This document shows, piece after piece, positions 11,201 through 21,504 of a stretch of 40,000 nucleotides of DNA. Both the position numbers and the translations under genes were made by a program. The stretch spans positions 30,001 to 70,000 of the forward strand of contig JABUQX010095484.1 in the NCBI GenBank assembly GCA_015478945.1, written 5' to 3'. This DNA is from Trachelipus rathkii (Eukaryota > Arthropoda > Malacostraca > Isopoda > Trachelipodidae). Each line of letters begins with the position of its first letter. The first letter of the stretch is position 1. Below the pieces are notes generated by a model. It was not told the origin of the DNA. It saw only the letters and a program-made list of their open reading frames with translations, and searched no databases.

Positions 11201-12262
11201 TTGGGAGAGGTGAATTGGGACACTAAGTAGAACTTGTTGCCCTCCTTTTCCTTAATACACTTTTTGGAATTTTTTTTCTTCTGAAAATCATGGTCCTATG
11301 TAGGTCATAAGCACACAAATAAATAATAATGTAATTCTAATAATAATTAATAGTTAAATTAAAGTTTTTAAAATGAAGCTCATCATCCAACTTTCGTTTT
11401 TTTCTGATGGGGTGAATTGTGGGACACCATATGGGGGGGGGGGGGTTTTGTGAAATAGGGACATCTCTTGGAATTCATATTTGTGTATAAATTTATTTTT
11501 TTATTTTAATTTTTACTTATTTAATTTACTTACTTACTTATCTACTTAGGTAATTGTTTATTATATTAAAATTATCCTTAAGCATAAAAATGTCAATAAT
11601 GATACATAAAATAAGAGTTAAAATGTGGTGTACCTATTCACCCCATTCTGGGGATGAATACCGAATAGGGATACTTCTTGAAATTCATATTTTGCGTATA
11701 AATTTAATTTTTTTTATTTTAATTTTTCCTCAATATAGGTAATGTTTAATTATGTTAAAAATAGCTATAGAAACGTCAACTCATAATAAATACATATTTA
11801 TTTTAAAGAAAACTTAAATGGTCCCTATTCACCCCATCATAATTTTTATGTGGGGATGAATGGGGACAAGTTAGGCCAGTTGATTTAACCACTATATGCT
11901 GTCTGAAACAAAGATTTACTTTTTCTATTTAAAGCTAACATACCCAACTGTATACACTGAAAAAAATAATTAAAATCCATCCAAAACTTTTCATTTTTTA
12001 ACAACAAAGGTAATAAAAACACATTTTTCAAAAGTGAAATTCTATTACGAAAGAATTTCTTCCCTTAATACATTATAATTTTTTTTAAAATATAAAATTC
12101 TCTAGAATTAAAGATAATGTAAATAAAGCTTGCTTGTAGTACTACCGCATTTCTATTCAATGAACAAAAAAAATTATATATATTCATTTATTTTTTCTTT
12201 TTATATTTAGTGTCCCCATTTAGCCCACGAATTTTACTGCCCCCAGTTCACCCGCCCGCGCT
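11200..12262. repeat. Tandem array of about 200-bp monomers
   Basis: A boundary word of the type GGGTGAATTGGGACA, or its complement TATTCACCCCAT, recurs near 11208, 11408, 11634, 11827 and 12210, giving spacings of about 200, 226, 193 and 2 x 191. Between words the monomers share GGAATTCATATTTGTGTATA (11470) against GAAATTCATATTTTGCGTAT (11681), and CCTTAATACA near 11250 and 12063. Two boundary words form stems of the form TTCACCCCA...TGGGGATGAA. A run of 13 G (11433-11445) lies at one boundary. A short plus frame at 11554-11742 is chance. Confidence 0.65.
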
Positions 12263-12316
12263 ATATATATATTACTATCTATATTATTATATATTATATA
12301 TAATATATATATTATA

Positions 12317-12377
<61 letters not shown>

Positions 12378-12385
12378 ATATTAAA
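12262..12385. repeat. (TA)n microsatellite
   Basis: TA-rich tract, clean from about 12320 to 12365. Confidence 0.9.
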
Positions 12386-12925
12386 ATAGCTTAATTTTCT
12401 ACAGTGTGCCTTACTCATTTTTATTTTAATAAAGTGACTTATATAATAAAGCTTTGAGTTTTAAATACTATTGTTGCCTGTTAGCCAGCGTATGACTTGC
12501 AGTCCTATCATGCTTAAGCTATGAAATCAATCACCGAGTTTCTAGGAGGATATATATAGCTACTGAACTAGGGAGCTAACTTGCTAAGTTCCCAGAACCT
12601 CAGATTATGATGGCAACAATGTTCGAAGTTTAAATAATATAAATTTAAATATATATTAATTAATTACTTTACTAAAGATAGTCTTTTGTCTTACTATCAA
12701 TAACGCTGTAACAATACAATACCAAATTTACTTTACAAAGTCACCAAATATTGAAATGAATTCTTTCATATGGGAATTGGACAATGTCTGTTACCAGATT
12801 ATATATAATTTGTAATTTTAAACCAATTTATTAATCTTATTTTGTCAATAATACTGGAAATTACATAAAAATGAAATAATACAATTATTGATCATTTTAT
12901 TTTATTCCTCAAAAATAAAAATTTT
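12386..12925. other. Unassigned AT-rich DNA
   Basis: Nothing recognised on either strand. Confidence 0.6.
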
Positions 12926-12927
12926 TA

Positions 12928-13020
12928 AAAAGTCCCCCCCCAAAAAAAAAAGCCAATAAAACCCCAAAAAAAAAAAACCACTGGGCTGTTTTTTTTTTTG
13001 GTCGCCCCCGGGTTGTTTTC
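12928..13020. other. Homopolymer-rich segment, possible assembly artefact
   Basis: Alternating runs of C, A, T and G: eight C followed by ten A, then A11, T11 and C5G3. This is unlike the flanks and resembles low-quality gap-fill sequence. Confidence 0.4.
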
Positions 13021-13034
13021 CACCTTTTATTTAT

Positions 13035-13040
13035 ATAATA

Positions 13041-13079
<39 letters not shown>

Positions 13080-13151
13080 TATATATACCTATATTATATA
13101 TTAGTATTTATTTAATAGTATACTACTCATATGATATATATATTACTATTA

Positions 13152-13182
<31 letters not shown>

Positions 13183-13185
13183 ATA
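13035..13185. repeat. Degenerate (TA)n tract
   Basis: TA runs with single-base breaks. The apparent Tyr/Ile peptide in this stretch is only the translation of TA repeats. Confidence 0.9.
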
Positions 13186-13189
13186 TATG

Positions 13190-13420
13190 AGGTAAGTCTG
13201 CATTTAAGGCAACTATAACAGTAGCACCATAACTTTAATTTATATAAAACTATCAAAACGTAATAAAAAAAAATAAAAATACATTAAAAAAAATAAAAAA
13301 AAAAAAAGTACAAAAAATACAATGAACAAAATAAAAAAAAAAATACAAAAACGAAATAAGTCTGCTTCTAAAGGAATATAAACAGTAGCACCATAAACTT
13401 TAATTATAAACTATCAAATC
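13190..13420. repeat. Direct repeat, 164 bp apart, A-rich spacer
   Basis: AAGTCTGCATTTAAGGCAAC...AACAGTAGCACCATAA...AAACTATCAAA (13193-13257) recurs as AAGTCTGCTTCTAAAGGAAT...AACAGTAGCACCATAA...AAACTATCAAA (13357-13417). The spacer is poly-A-rich (AAAATAAAAA words). It may be a tandem duplication or a pair of terminal direct repeats. Confidence 0.75.
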
Positions 13421-13815
13421 TCAAGATAATCTCTCTAAGTGGAAATAATCTCTATCAAAATACAAAAAATAAATATATTATTTTGTAGTCTAAATATCAT
13501 TATTGACATCTTATCAGATCGAACATAAATTTATTGGATTACTTCAGACAGCAAAGAGGGATTCTTCTTCTTTATCTTCTTATTGGCATTTGAAAACCTC
13601 AAAGTTTTTATTAACTTGTGTAGAGGATAAATAAGTATACTGTTGTATATAACTCTTGCTCAAAAGTACCCTTCAGAAACTTCCTCCTCTGCCCGAGACG
13701 AACGGAAGTACTCCAAGTGTTGAATTTTGACTTAAGTGGATGAAGAGTGATCCCTTATTTTTCGGGATTTTTTTTCTTTTAAAAATGATTTTTTTCTTCT
13801 CTTTTTATTATTATC
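13421..13815. other. Unassigned DNA
   Basis: No gene or repeat recognised. A plus frame beginning at 13740 continues only into CT microsatellite sequence. Confidence 0.6.
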
Positions 13816-13818
13816 TTT

Positions 13819-13900
<82 letters not shown>

Positions 13901-13967
13901 TAAAGTCTTTCTGTCTGTCTGCCTGATTATCTCTCTCCTCTTTTTTCATGACTTCGGTTTCAGTATT

Positions 13968-14007
<40 letters not shown>

Positions 14008-14080
14008 TCATGAGACTTCTCAGTCTCCGTCTTCTTCTCTCTCTGTTGTTCTCTCCATCTCTCTCTCTCTCTTCCTCTTC
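13816..14080. repeat. (CT)n microsatellites
   Basis: Three CT tracts (about 13818-13896, 13970-13998, 14036-14075) joined by pyrimidine-rich sequence. The Leu/Ser-rich open frame over it is low complexity. Confidence 0.95.
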
Positions 14081-14084
14081 AGTC

Positions 14085-15045
14085 TAATCTTCGTGATGAG
14101 TTCAAGTTTGTTTGCACTGTTAATGATTATTTTTTCATTTCCTTCTTAAACTGATGTTTTTATATGATTCCAATTTGAGACAAACATACAAAACATTATA
14201 CACGCCCGTGATACTTATTATAATAAGTTTACTATTTTTAATATGATTTCAATTTAAACTATAAACGATAGTTTTCTTCAATTAAGGATCAGTAAAATCA
14301 GTTATAATCCACATAAAATTATACTCTCCTCTTAATATGTAGCAAAATTTGTTCCAAATTGTTTGTTGATTCTCAAATATTATATATATAATATAGCTTT
14401 TGATAGGGGTATATATATATATAATTAGTAATTATACATATATTTATATATATCTAATCTATATTATAATATATATTATACTATATTATAGTCTATATAT
14501 TAGCTATATCACATTATATGATATATATTCTATTAAGGAAATGTTCCACATGGGCGATAAAACTAAGAAAGTATTTATGAATTCGAGATATAAATAGAAA
14601 GTCAGGAGATGTTATTTTATTCTAAACTGAAAATTCAAACAAGTGAATGTGTCTATTCATTTAAAACCAAGATACAGAGTGTTTTGTTTTTTTTTATTTC
14701 AAATTATGTATCTTGTTAGTTAAGAGTATTTTTATTCGGTTTGGTATTGAATTGAAGTTAAACTGAAAAAATAAAAAGATCCAATGGTAGATGCATTAGC
14801 AGTTTGGCGTACATGCCATGGGGAAAGATCCTGAAGAGCTCGCTCCAAATGCGCGCTGGCGCGAGTAAGTTGTTACGACGCACGTCGGGGCGCAGCGCGA
14901 GTAAAGTTATGTATATAATATAATTTATATATATTATTATATATATATATTATTTATATATATATAATATATATTATATATATTTATATATTATATATAT
15001 ATGTATATATACTATATATATTGTTATCCTCTCATAACCAAAATA
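14085..15045. other. Unassigned DNA with TA tracts
   Basis: TA-rich at about 14380-14530 and 14905-15020. At 14850-14910 a GC-rich patch carries GCGCGAGTAAGTT and then GCGCGAGTAAAGTT about 41 bp later. No gene recognised. Confidence 0.5.
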
Positions 15046-15049
15046 TTTT

Positions 15050-15790
15050 CTGGTTTGATCTTGGGTTAGTTTTGAATTTTGTTTTGTTTATTTTTTATAT
15101 ATTTCAGTATATGATCTAACAATCAATTTTAAGTGGTTACGGACATGAAATACAAAAATAATAATGTCTTACATTTTAACTTTTCTAGTTTTTAATTTTT
15201 TTTTATTTAACAAAAAAATACTTCGGGTAAGACGAAAAATGGCAGAGTTCGGGTCTCTCGCTTCCGGCGGAAGAAAGGTAGGGACTATTCCCCCTCCGAG
15301 GAGGTTCCGAACCCACTCTTTGTATTTGGGATGTGTGGGTTCCTGACGCCGTTCCTACGAGGTAGTGGAAACGTCCCCCCGTCCCGTCGGCTCGAGGCGC
15401 TATTTGTTTTTTTTTTCTTTTCATAGTTTGTATAGCTTTATCCTGATTCAGAATTGTAATTGTTTTTCTGTTAGGTCGTAATTAGGCACAAATGTAAGAA
15501 ATTCTCTGTTATAGCGAAATTCTTGGTTGTTTTTTTTTTTTTAATAATTTTTGCTAATTAAGCCTATTATCCAGCGCTGATTTCCATGAATATCCAGATT
15601 GGAATAGGTACGAAAGTGGAAATACGATAATAATTTTTTGAAAATATTACATAAATGTGATTTTAAAATTTTTAAAAATATTTGCGAACTTTGAATTCTA
15701 TGTCCGTTACCATAAATAATTTTTGTTTTAAATATTCAGTTTCAAGCAATGATATTAAAAAAAAGAATCAAAACTGACCCAAGCGTAAAC
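15050..15790 (+). mobile_element. TIR element with GC-rich core, copy A
   Basis: The left end CTTGGGTTAGTTTTGA (from 15060) is matched by the reverse complement at the right end, CTTGGGTCAGTTTTGA (ending 15783). The similarity continues inward about 130-150 bp, including GGTTACGGACAT against GGTAACGGACAT. The interior holds the GC-rich core at about 15220-15400: CGGGTAAGACGAAAAATGGC at the start, GGTAGGGACTATTCCCCC in the middle, CGTCGGCTCGAGG at the end, then AATTGTAATTGTTTTTCTGT. It is about 725 bp and encodes no protein, so it fits a non-autonomous DNA transposon (MITE-like). Superfamily and target-site duplication could not be set. Confidence 0.65.
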
Positions 15791-15794
15791 TATT

Positions 15795-16440
15795 ATTACC
15801 TATCAATATTATTTATAAATATATTTATTATAATATATATAATATATATATATATTATAGATATAATTATTTATATATATTATAATGTAAATATAGATTA
15901 ACTTTTCACTCAACAAACATAAAACGAGAATAAGACTGACAAATTGAGAGACATGCTAAAACTATCCCACAATCAATAATCTAAAATCCGCATTTTCTTA
16001 TAATTAATCCACTTAGGATATATAGTATGATATATGTATATATAATAATATATGATACTATTTTATTTTAAAAAAAAGTAATAATATATAATATAATATA
16101 TTATTTAATGATTATTATATATTTATATTTATATATATCTATATCAATATATATATATATAATATAATATTTATATATAATTTTAAATTACTATATATAT
16201 ATATATTTAGATATTTATTTATATTTGCTGTTTAACTATCTTTTTTTTTGCGTATATACATTAGATAAACTTTGTAATAATCTTTTTATAAATATATTAA
16301 TATATATATATAATATAATAATATATATATATATATATTATATTATCATATATATTATATATTATTATATTTATAATATATTTAACTATTTAAATATAAC
16401 ATGTTTGATTGACATATTTTTTTATATATTATATTATATA
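15795..16440. other. AT-rich DNA with TA tracts
   Basis: Interrupted TA/TAA sequence, no gene. Confidence 0.8.
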
Positions 16441-16920
16441 TATATTATTATTGTCAAGTGTATTCATTAACTATACGCTTCCACTTCCGACAGGGAATAC
16501 TCAGCAAGCAGCCACTTATAAGTTAAAATCCCCACAACGAAACCGCATGCTGAATCCTTCAAAAATTTTATACATAATCCACTTTCTGTTACCAATAACA
16601 ATAAAAGGCCTAGACTAAGGCTTGCTTTTTGCGCGCCTTTTCTATTGTGAAAAGACGACAACCGCGACTTTGCTAGCGAAAATTTTGACGGGTGACTTTT
16701 TCCGAACTGATTTTACTCGACAACAGATGGCAGCAGCTGGTCAATTTCCTTCCCGTCTTATCAAGAGGGGATTTGTTGTTGGTTATTGCTGGGAAATTTA
16801 TTTTAAAATAATGAAGGCTTATTATATTATATGAATATATGAATATGTGTGAGTAGTAAAAACATGAATTCCTGTCAAGTTTTCTAGGTAAATACATACT
16901 TGTTTTCACAACCCTGTATA
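16441..16920. other. Mixed-composition island, no gene recognised
   Basis: Several frames of 60-80 residues overlap on both strands (plus 16409-16618, minus 16467-16661, plus 16622-16834, minus 16673-16909). None matches a family I know and none has a supporting splice or start context. It could be a decayed transposon. Confidence 0.4.
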
Positions 16921-16959
16921 TAATTTTAAAATTTTCAAGAGAAATAAAGGTGGAAAATT

Positions 16960-17105
16960 TTATATATATATATATTATATCAATATATATTATATATAAT
17001 ATATATATAACACATAAATATATATAATATATATATATATATATATCATATATCTATATATATACTTTCATATCATACATATATTATAATATATATATAA
17101 TATAT
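16960..17105. repeat. Degenerate (TA)n tract
   Basis: TA with interruptions, abutting the left end of the TIR element that follows. Confidence 0.85.
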
Positions 17106-17108
17106 TAC

Positions 17109-17722
17109 CAGCATCATCCCGAAAGTTCAGGCATGTAACTTGAAAACTATAATACATATAAAATGGAAATAAATATATTTATTAATCAGGAGACATTTTA
17201 CCGCAGAAATAAAAGAAAAAATTATTTTATTTCTAATATTTATTAAATCATACTCCTTATATATATTAGTAAACAATATAAACACATTCGATGATCATGA
17301 TATTGAAAGATGCATTGTCGAGAAAAAAAGTTGCTCCTCCATCTTTTATTTTCAAAGGGAGAAATATTATTTTGTTCTTTTTATCTATCCTTTTAGGGGG
17401 TTCGAGCCGACGTGAGCGACAGGGGGGACTTCTTCCCCGTCGTCCCCCGGTGAGCGAAACCGAAGTCTTATCCTGCATCTTCGTTTAACCTGGGCTATTT
17501 GTCCGTAAAAAAAAAAACAAAAATTCAATAGTAATAATTACAAACCTTATCGGTAAGAGGCATCTTCGAATTGCCAAAAAACTGTAATATTTTTTCGTTA
17601 TTTTTTTTTTTTTTATTTTTTTTATTTTCTGCGGTAGAAAATGTCTCCTGATTAAATAAAATGATATTTATTTCGTGTACCAGGTTATAGTTTTATTGAC
17701 ATGCCGAACTTTCGGGATGCTG
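17109..17722 (-). mobile_element. TIR element with GC-rich core, copy C
   Basis: The left terminus CAGCATCATCCCGAAAGTTC (17109) is mirrored by the right terminus CTTTCGGGATGCTG (ending 17722). The inverted repeats run about 110-130 bp, including AATCAGGAGACATTTTACCG near 17187 and CGGTAGAAAATGTCTCCTGA near 17632. The core lies at about 17395-17500 in minus orientation: TAGGGGGTTCGAGCCGACG at the low edge, and on the minus strand GGTTAAACGAAGATGCAGGA at the other. It has no transposase frame, so it is a candidate MITE of 614 bp lying between TA tracts. Its TIR sequence differs from that of copy A although the cores are related. Confidence 0.75.
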
Positions 17723-17724
17723 AA

Positions 17725-17860
17725 ATATTATTATATATATATATATAATATAAATTATATTATATTATATATATATACTATGATATTATAATATAATATA
17801 TAATATATATATATATTATATATAGATTTATATATATCTATATATAGACTGTTTTGTTTG
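17725..17860. repeat. Degenerate (TA)n tract
   Basis: TA-rich spacer between two TIR elements. Confidence 0.85.
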
Positions 17861-17864
17861 CAGC

Positions 17865-18530
17865 ACATGGTAGTGTTTGATTTTTTTTGCTTTTTAATCA
17901 AGTTGATACTATCTGAATACCAACAAGGATATTCAGTGGTAATCGGACAGATTTAAAAATATATAAGGAACAGTTACGTTTTACTAGCGGATCCGTAACT
18001 GTTTAATTTTTTTTTTTTTAACTAAAGGATATACCACGGGTTAACTCAAGATGGCAGGAGTCGGTCTATCGCCTCGGGAATCATACAGGGTAGGGACTAT
18101 ATTGTCCCCCCCCCGGGGAGGTCTCCGAAACCGCGATCTTTTGTATTTGGGGCTGTCGGTCGCGGGGGTTCCTGCGCCTCTCCTAGCGACGGGTATTGGA
18201 AAACGTCCTCGCCTCTGTCCCGCGGCTCGAGACCCTACTTTTTGATATTTTTTTATATTATTTTTAGAATAGTTTTTAAATAGTAATAAGTAAGCTTTAT
18301 ACGCTGATTCCAATATGTAATTGTTTTTCTGTAAGTGTCGTACTTTTGAGATATTCACATTTTTAAAACAATATTTACAAAAATGTGATTTAAAATTATT
18401 TTACAAAATACTACGAATTTATTGAATCGTGTCGTCATGAATTCATTGTTGTATGCATATAAGAGAGAATATATTTAAAAAAAAAACAAGAAAAAATTCA
18501 AAAGCTGGACCTATTGGCTAAAACGAAAGG
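17865..18530 (+). mobile_element. TIR-like element with GC-rich core, copy B
   Basis: A direct relative of copy A. Shared blocks in order are an entry block (CTAAAGGATATACCACGGG, 18024), AAGATGGCAGGAG (18049), GTAGGGACTATATTGTCCCC (18090), TTTGTATTTGGGG (18140), CGCGGCTCGAGACCC (18220), GTAATTGTTTTTCTGTAAG (18317) and AAATGTGATTTAAAAT (18381). Its outer ends (about 17868 and 18510) are weakly inverted relative to each other, so the TIRs are more decayed than in A. Frames of 64 and 105 residues over the core (plus 18051-18245 and minus 18041-18358) have no known motif and are treated as chance. Confidence 0.6.
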
Positions 18531-18534
18531 GCAT

Positions 18535-19010
18535 ATATGCTATATATATATATTATATATATATATATATACTAATATATATATATATATATCATATTAT
18601 ATATAATATATTAATAATATATATATATATATATTATATATATTATTATAATATATATATCTAAATTAATATATAGTATATTATATAGTATATATATATT
18701 ATGAGGTATAATAAATATTGAGCTAGGACCCAGCTATGGAATTGGTTATCCAACCGTTCGAGGACGCTGGTGGGACCGTGGTGGTCTATAACATGAAGCG
18801 AAACTTATAGTATATTATATATTATATTATATAATATATATATTAATATATATATATATATATATATAATTTATATAATTTATTATATATTTATATCTAT
18901 ATAATATATATAATATATATTTATATATACTTATATATATATATAATACTATTATATATATTAATATATATAGTATATATTTATATTAGTAAGTATATTT
19001 TATTAGTGAT
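18535..19010. repeat. TA tracts with a short unique island
   Basis: TA-rich on both sides of a mixed block at about 18715-18815 (AGGACCCAGCTATGG onward). Nothing was recognised in the block. Confidence 0.7.
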
Positions 19011-19184
19011 GACATGACATCCACATCGCATTCACGCATGCGGTAACTCGCACCTAATTAGATCCCATGCAGCATCTCTACTTAGGCACATCCCGCATCG
19101 GCATCTTTGGAAAATGAGTGATGTAGGTAGAGATACCTTCGGACCGATGGTCAAAATGACACGGTGGTTTTTCACTCATTGAAC

Positions 19185-19380
19185 CTGTTTTTGAAGCCAT
19201 TTTTACCCTGCCCTTGATCTTTTTTTACCTTACCTTTTTGGGCCTGCGACTTTTTTTTGAGCTCGAAATTTTTAAACCTGACCTTGACCTTTTTTGGGCC
19301 TTTACCTATCTGGGACTTTACCTTTTTCGACCAACCCTTGATCTTCCTGGTCAATTTTGGCCAAATTTTTACCTGGCCCT
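19185..19380. repeat. Degenerate minisatellite, CCTTGACCTTTTT-type
   Basis: Repeated words of the type CCTTGATCTTTTT, GGGCCT and TTTACC recur every 20-50 bp. On the minus strand this gives a Lys-rich peptide (19172-19354), which is a by-product of the repeat. Confidence 0.6.
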
Positions 19381-19394
19381 TGTCATTGTTTAGG

Positions 19395-19560
19395 GGAATG
19401 TCGAATTTTTTGAGAACGCCTCATTTTGTTTGAGACCTAATTTTTAGAATCTAATGTTGTTTGAGACCCAAAATTTTTTGAGACGCGCAAATTTTTGAGA
19501 ACCAAATTTTTTGGCAACCACTAATTTTTGGCAACCCTAATTTTGCAACCTTCGAAAGAA
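19395..19560. repeat. Short minisatellite, AATTTTTTGAGA-type
   Basis: AATTTTTTGAGAAC, TTTGAGACC and TTTTTGGCAACC words repeat about every 17-22 bp, grading from GAGAACC to GGCAACC. Confidence 0.65.
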
Positions 19561-19634
19561 GGGTTGCGCCCAACTGTTGCGTGGCAACCGCTTCGTAGAC
19601 GTATTACTCCTATTTAGCCCCTAATTTTTTTCGA

Positions 19635-20222
19635 CCATGGTTCATTTTTGGCGCACGGTAATTTTTGGCTACCCTTTGATTCTTCCGTGGGTGCATATGT
19701 GTTTGGCCCACGTTATTTTTGGCTACACCTTTGGTTAGTCCATGGGGGTAAATTTGCCACGGTATTGTTTTTTGTCTAACCCCTTAATTGGCCTTTCCAT
19801 GGGTCAATCTTTGGCCGCACGGTAATTTTTTGCTACCTTTTGGGTCTCCAGGGTCAATTTTGCCACGGGTAATTTTTTGACTGCCCTTTGGCTTCATGGT
19901 CATTTTAGCCCGTTATTTTTTTGTCCTTCATCATGGGTCATTTTGACCCACCGGTAAATTTTTGAATCTTCCTTTAGGGGTTAGCCTATTGATTTTGATG
20001 TCTTTACCCTTAGCCATAGGGTCATTTTTTGCCCCAGGTAATTTTTGGTCTTCCGTGGGTCAATTTTGGGCCCACGGAAATTTTTTGCTACCCTTTGGTC
20101 TTCATGGGTCATTTTGACCCACCTAATTTTGACGAACCCTTTGGGTCTCCATGGGTCAATTTGACCCGACGTGATTTTAGTCTTCCCTTTAGGGCTTAGC
20201 CCTTTTTTGATGTCTTTAACTT
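19635..20222. repeat. 46-57 bp minisatellite with higher-order unit
   Basis: The unit is roughly CCATGGGTCAATTTTGG, CCCACGGTAATTTTTGG, CTACCCTTTGGTCTT. Unit starts were located near 19635, 19685, 19740, 19797, 19848, 19894, 19931, 20014, 20053, 20102 and 20149; most spacings are 46-57 bp. A distinct insert (TTTAGGGGTTAGCC and GATGTCTTTA) occurs at about 19972 and again at about 20197, 225 bp apart, suggesting a higher-order unit. On the minus strand it is open for 99 residues (19981-20280) with repeated IDPW/TKI-like words. Confidence 0.75.
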
Positions 20223-20334
20223 GTTTGACCATGATATATCGCCTGACTTGCAGATACCGGATCATTATTGGACCCGGCAATTAATGGACTTTTGATGGTT
20301 CTCAATCACGCGTAATGAAGTATTGCTAGTGATT

Positions 20335-20500
20335 TCTATTAGTGTTCTAAGTGAATATTGCTATGAGGTGTAGAATGGTAGGTGAGTGCAGTGAGTGCCC
20401 AGTGATGTGCCAATGAGTGAGTGAGTGCAATGTAGGCCAAGTGAGTGAGCATGTGCCAAGGAGTGCACATAGTGCCTAATGAGTGCACTTTTTCCAAGCT
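20335..20500. repeat. GTGAGTGC-type minisatellite
   Basis: AGTGAGTGC and GTGCCAATGAGTG words recur irregularly about every 12-25 bp. Confidence 0.65.
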
Positions 20501-20639
20501 TTCTAGCCTCCCTGAGCTGCCGAAATGCCTAATTATGCAAACTATACCTTGGTTAATAGGGGTATAGTCTGATCGACAGTTATGATTATCTCGCTGAATG
20601 CTTCCTACTTAAATAATATTCACAATTATTATTATTTGA

Positions 20640-20755
20640 AGTATATATAACTTATATATAATACTAATATTATATGTATATACTATATATTATAATACAA
20701 TAATATATTTATAATAATATATATTATATAATAATATTATATATATATATATTCT
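20640..20755. repeat. Degenerate (TA)n tract
   Basis: TA-rich with interruptions. Confidence 0.85.
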
Positions 20756-20759
20756 TGCC

Positions 20760-21075
20760 AGAAACAATCACACATACACTATGACACTTAATGACACACA
20801 TTCATTAACCTTATACACTGATGACATTATAAGCTTTACTCACACAACACACACACACCACACAAATAGCATACATACACTCCACACTCCGATATTTTGA
20901 TGACTCAGATTAATGCCGTCACATTGAGCCTCAAGGCATTAAGCTGGTCGCATTTGATTGCATTCGACTTTGAAGGCTCATTTGTATTTGATCATATTCT
21001 TTGATGAAGTCATCTTAATGGATACTACCTATGATTGAGTGATTCATATCTTGATGACTCATTTTGTTACCATGC
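20760..21075. repeat. CA-rich plus TTGATGACTCA repeat, copy R1
   Basis: ACACTATGACACTTA words and (CA)n lead through ACACTCCACACTCCGATATT into a loose minisatellite of TTGATG...CTCA words (20890-21065). The same order occurs in R3 near 24.4 kb. Confidence 0.6.
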
Positions 21076-21079
21076 CTAG

Positions 21080-21300
21080 ATAATAAGCTGCCACCAGTGC
21101 GGAGCAAGCCCCGCCACCCGCAAAGGAGGAGGCCTGGCACCCGACAGGTGGATACCGCCGCGCGCTTGAAACTATATATAGACTATAAGTCATTCATTTT
21201 TCATTTTAAATAAACATTTAAATGATTCTTTCAAATAATGTATGAGTCATTCATTTTTAATTCATACTTAAACATTTTTTATTAAAACATTTTCCGCGAA
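21080..21300. repeat. GC-rich patch and 60-bp tandem duplication
   Basis: 21090-21170 is GC-rich and unassigned. From 21188, AGTCATTCATTTTTCATT with a following AAACATTT word is duplicated at 21245 as AGTCATTCATTTTTAATT. Confidence 0.6.
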
Positions 21301-21504
21301 CCTAAAATCTGTAACTCTGTGACAGACCGTAGTTATTAACACATATTTTATTAGACATTTATTTTGATTCATATTTATTACTTAATACTTTTTAATTTTA
21401 AATTTTTTAAAAATTGTATGTAAGCAGAAAAAAACCAAAGTGTTGGATAATAAACTATTTATTTTACTTCAATGTAAAGAATTTTTAAAACATTAACATT
21501 AATA

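Noticed and set aside
11400..12262. Regularly spaced repeats that might suggest a CRISPR array
   Set aside because: Spacing of about 200 bp, related sequence between repeats and a eukaryotic context rule this out.
13740..14087. Leu/Ser-rich 115-residue frame that could suggest a membrane protein
   Set aside because: It is the translation of (CT)n tracts.
15164..15424. Overlapping 60-73 residue frames on both strands
   Set aside because: They lie in the GC-rich core of a TIR element and have no known motif.
17395..17415. GGTTCGAGCC resembling a tRNA B box, hinting at a tRNA-derived SINE
   Set aside because: No A box at a fitting distance and no cloverleaf. In the other copies the word is CTCGAG rather than a B-box consensus.
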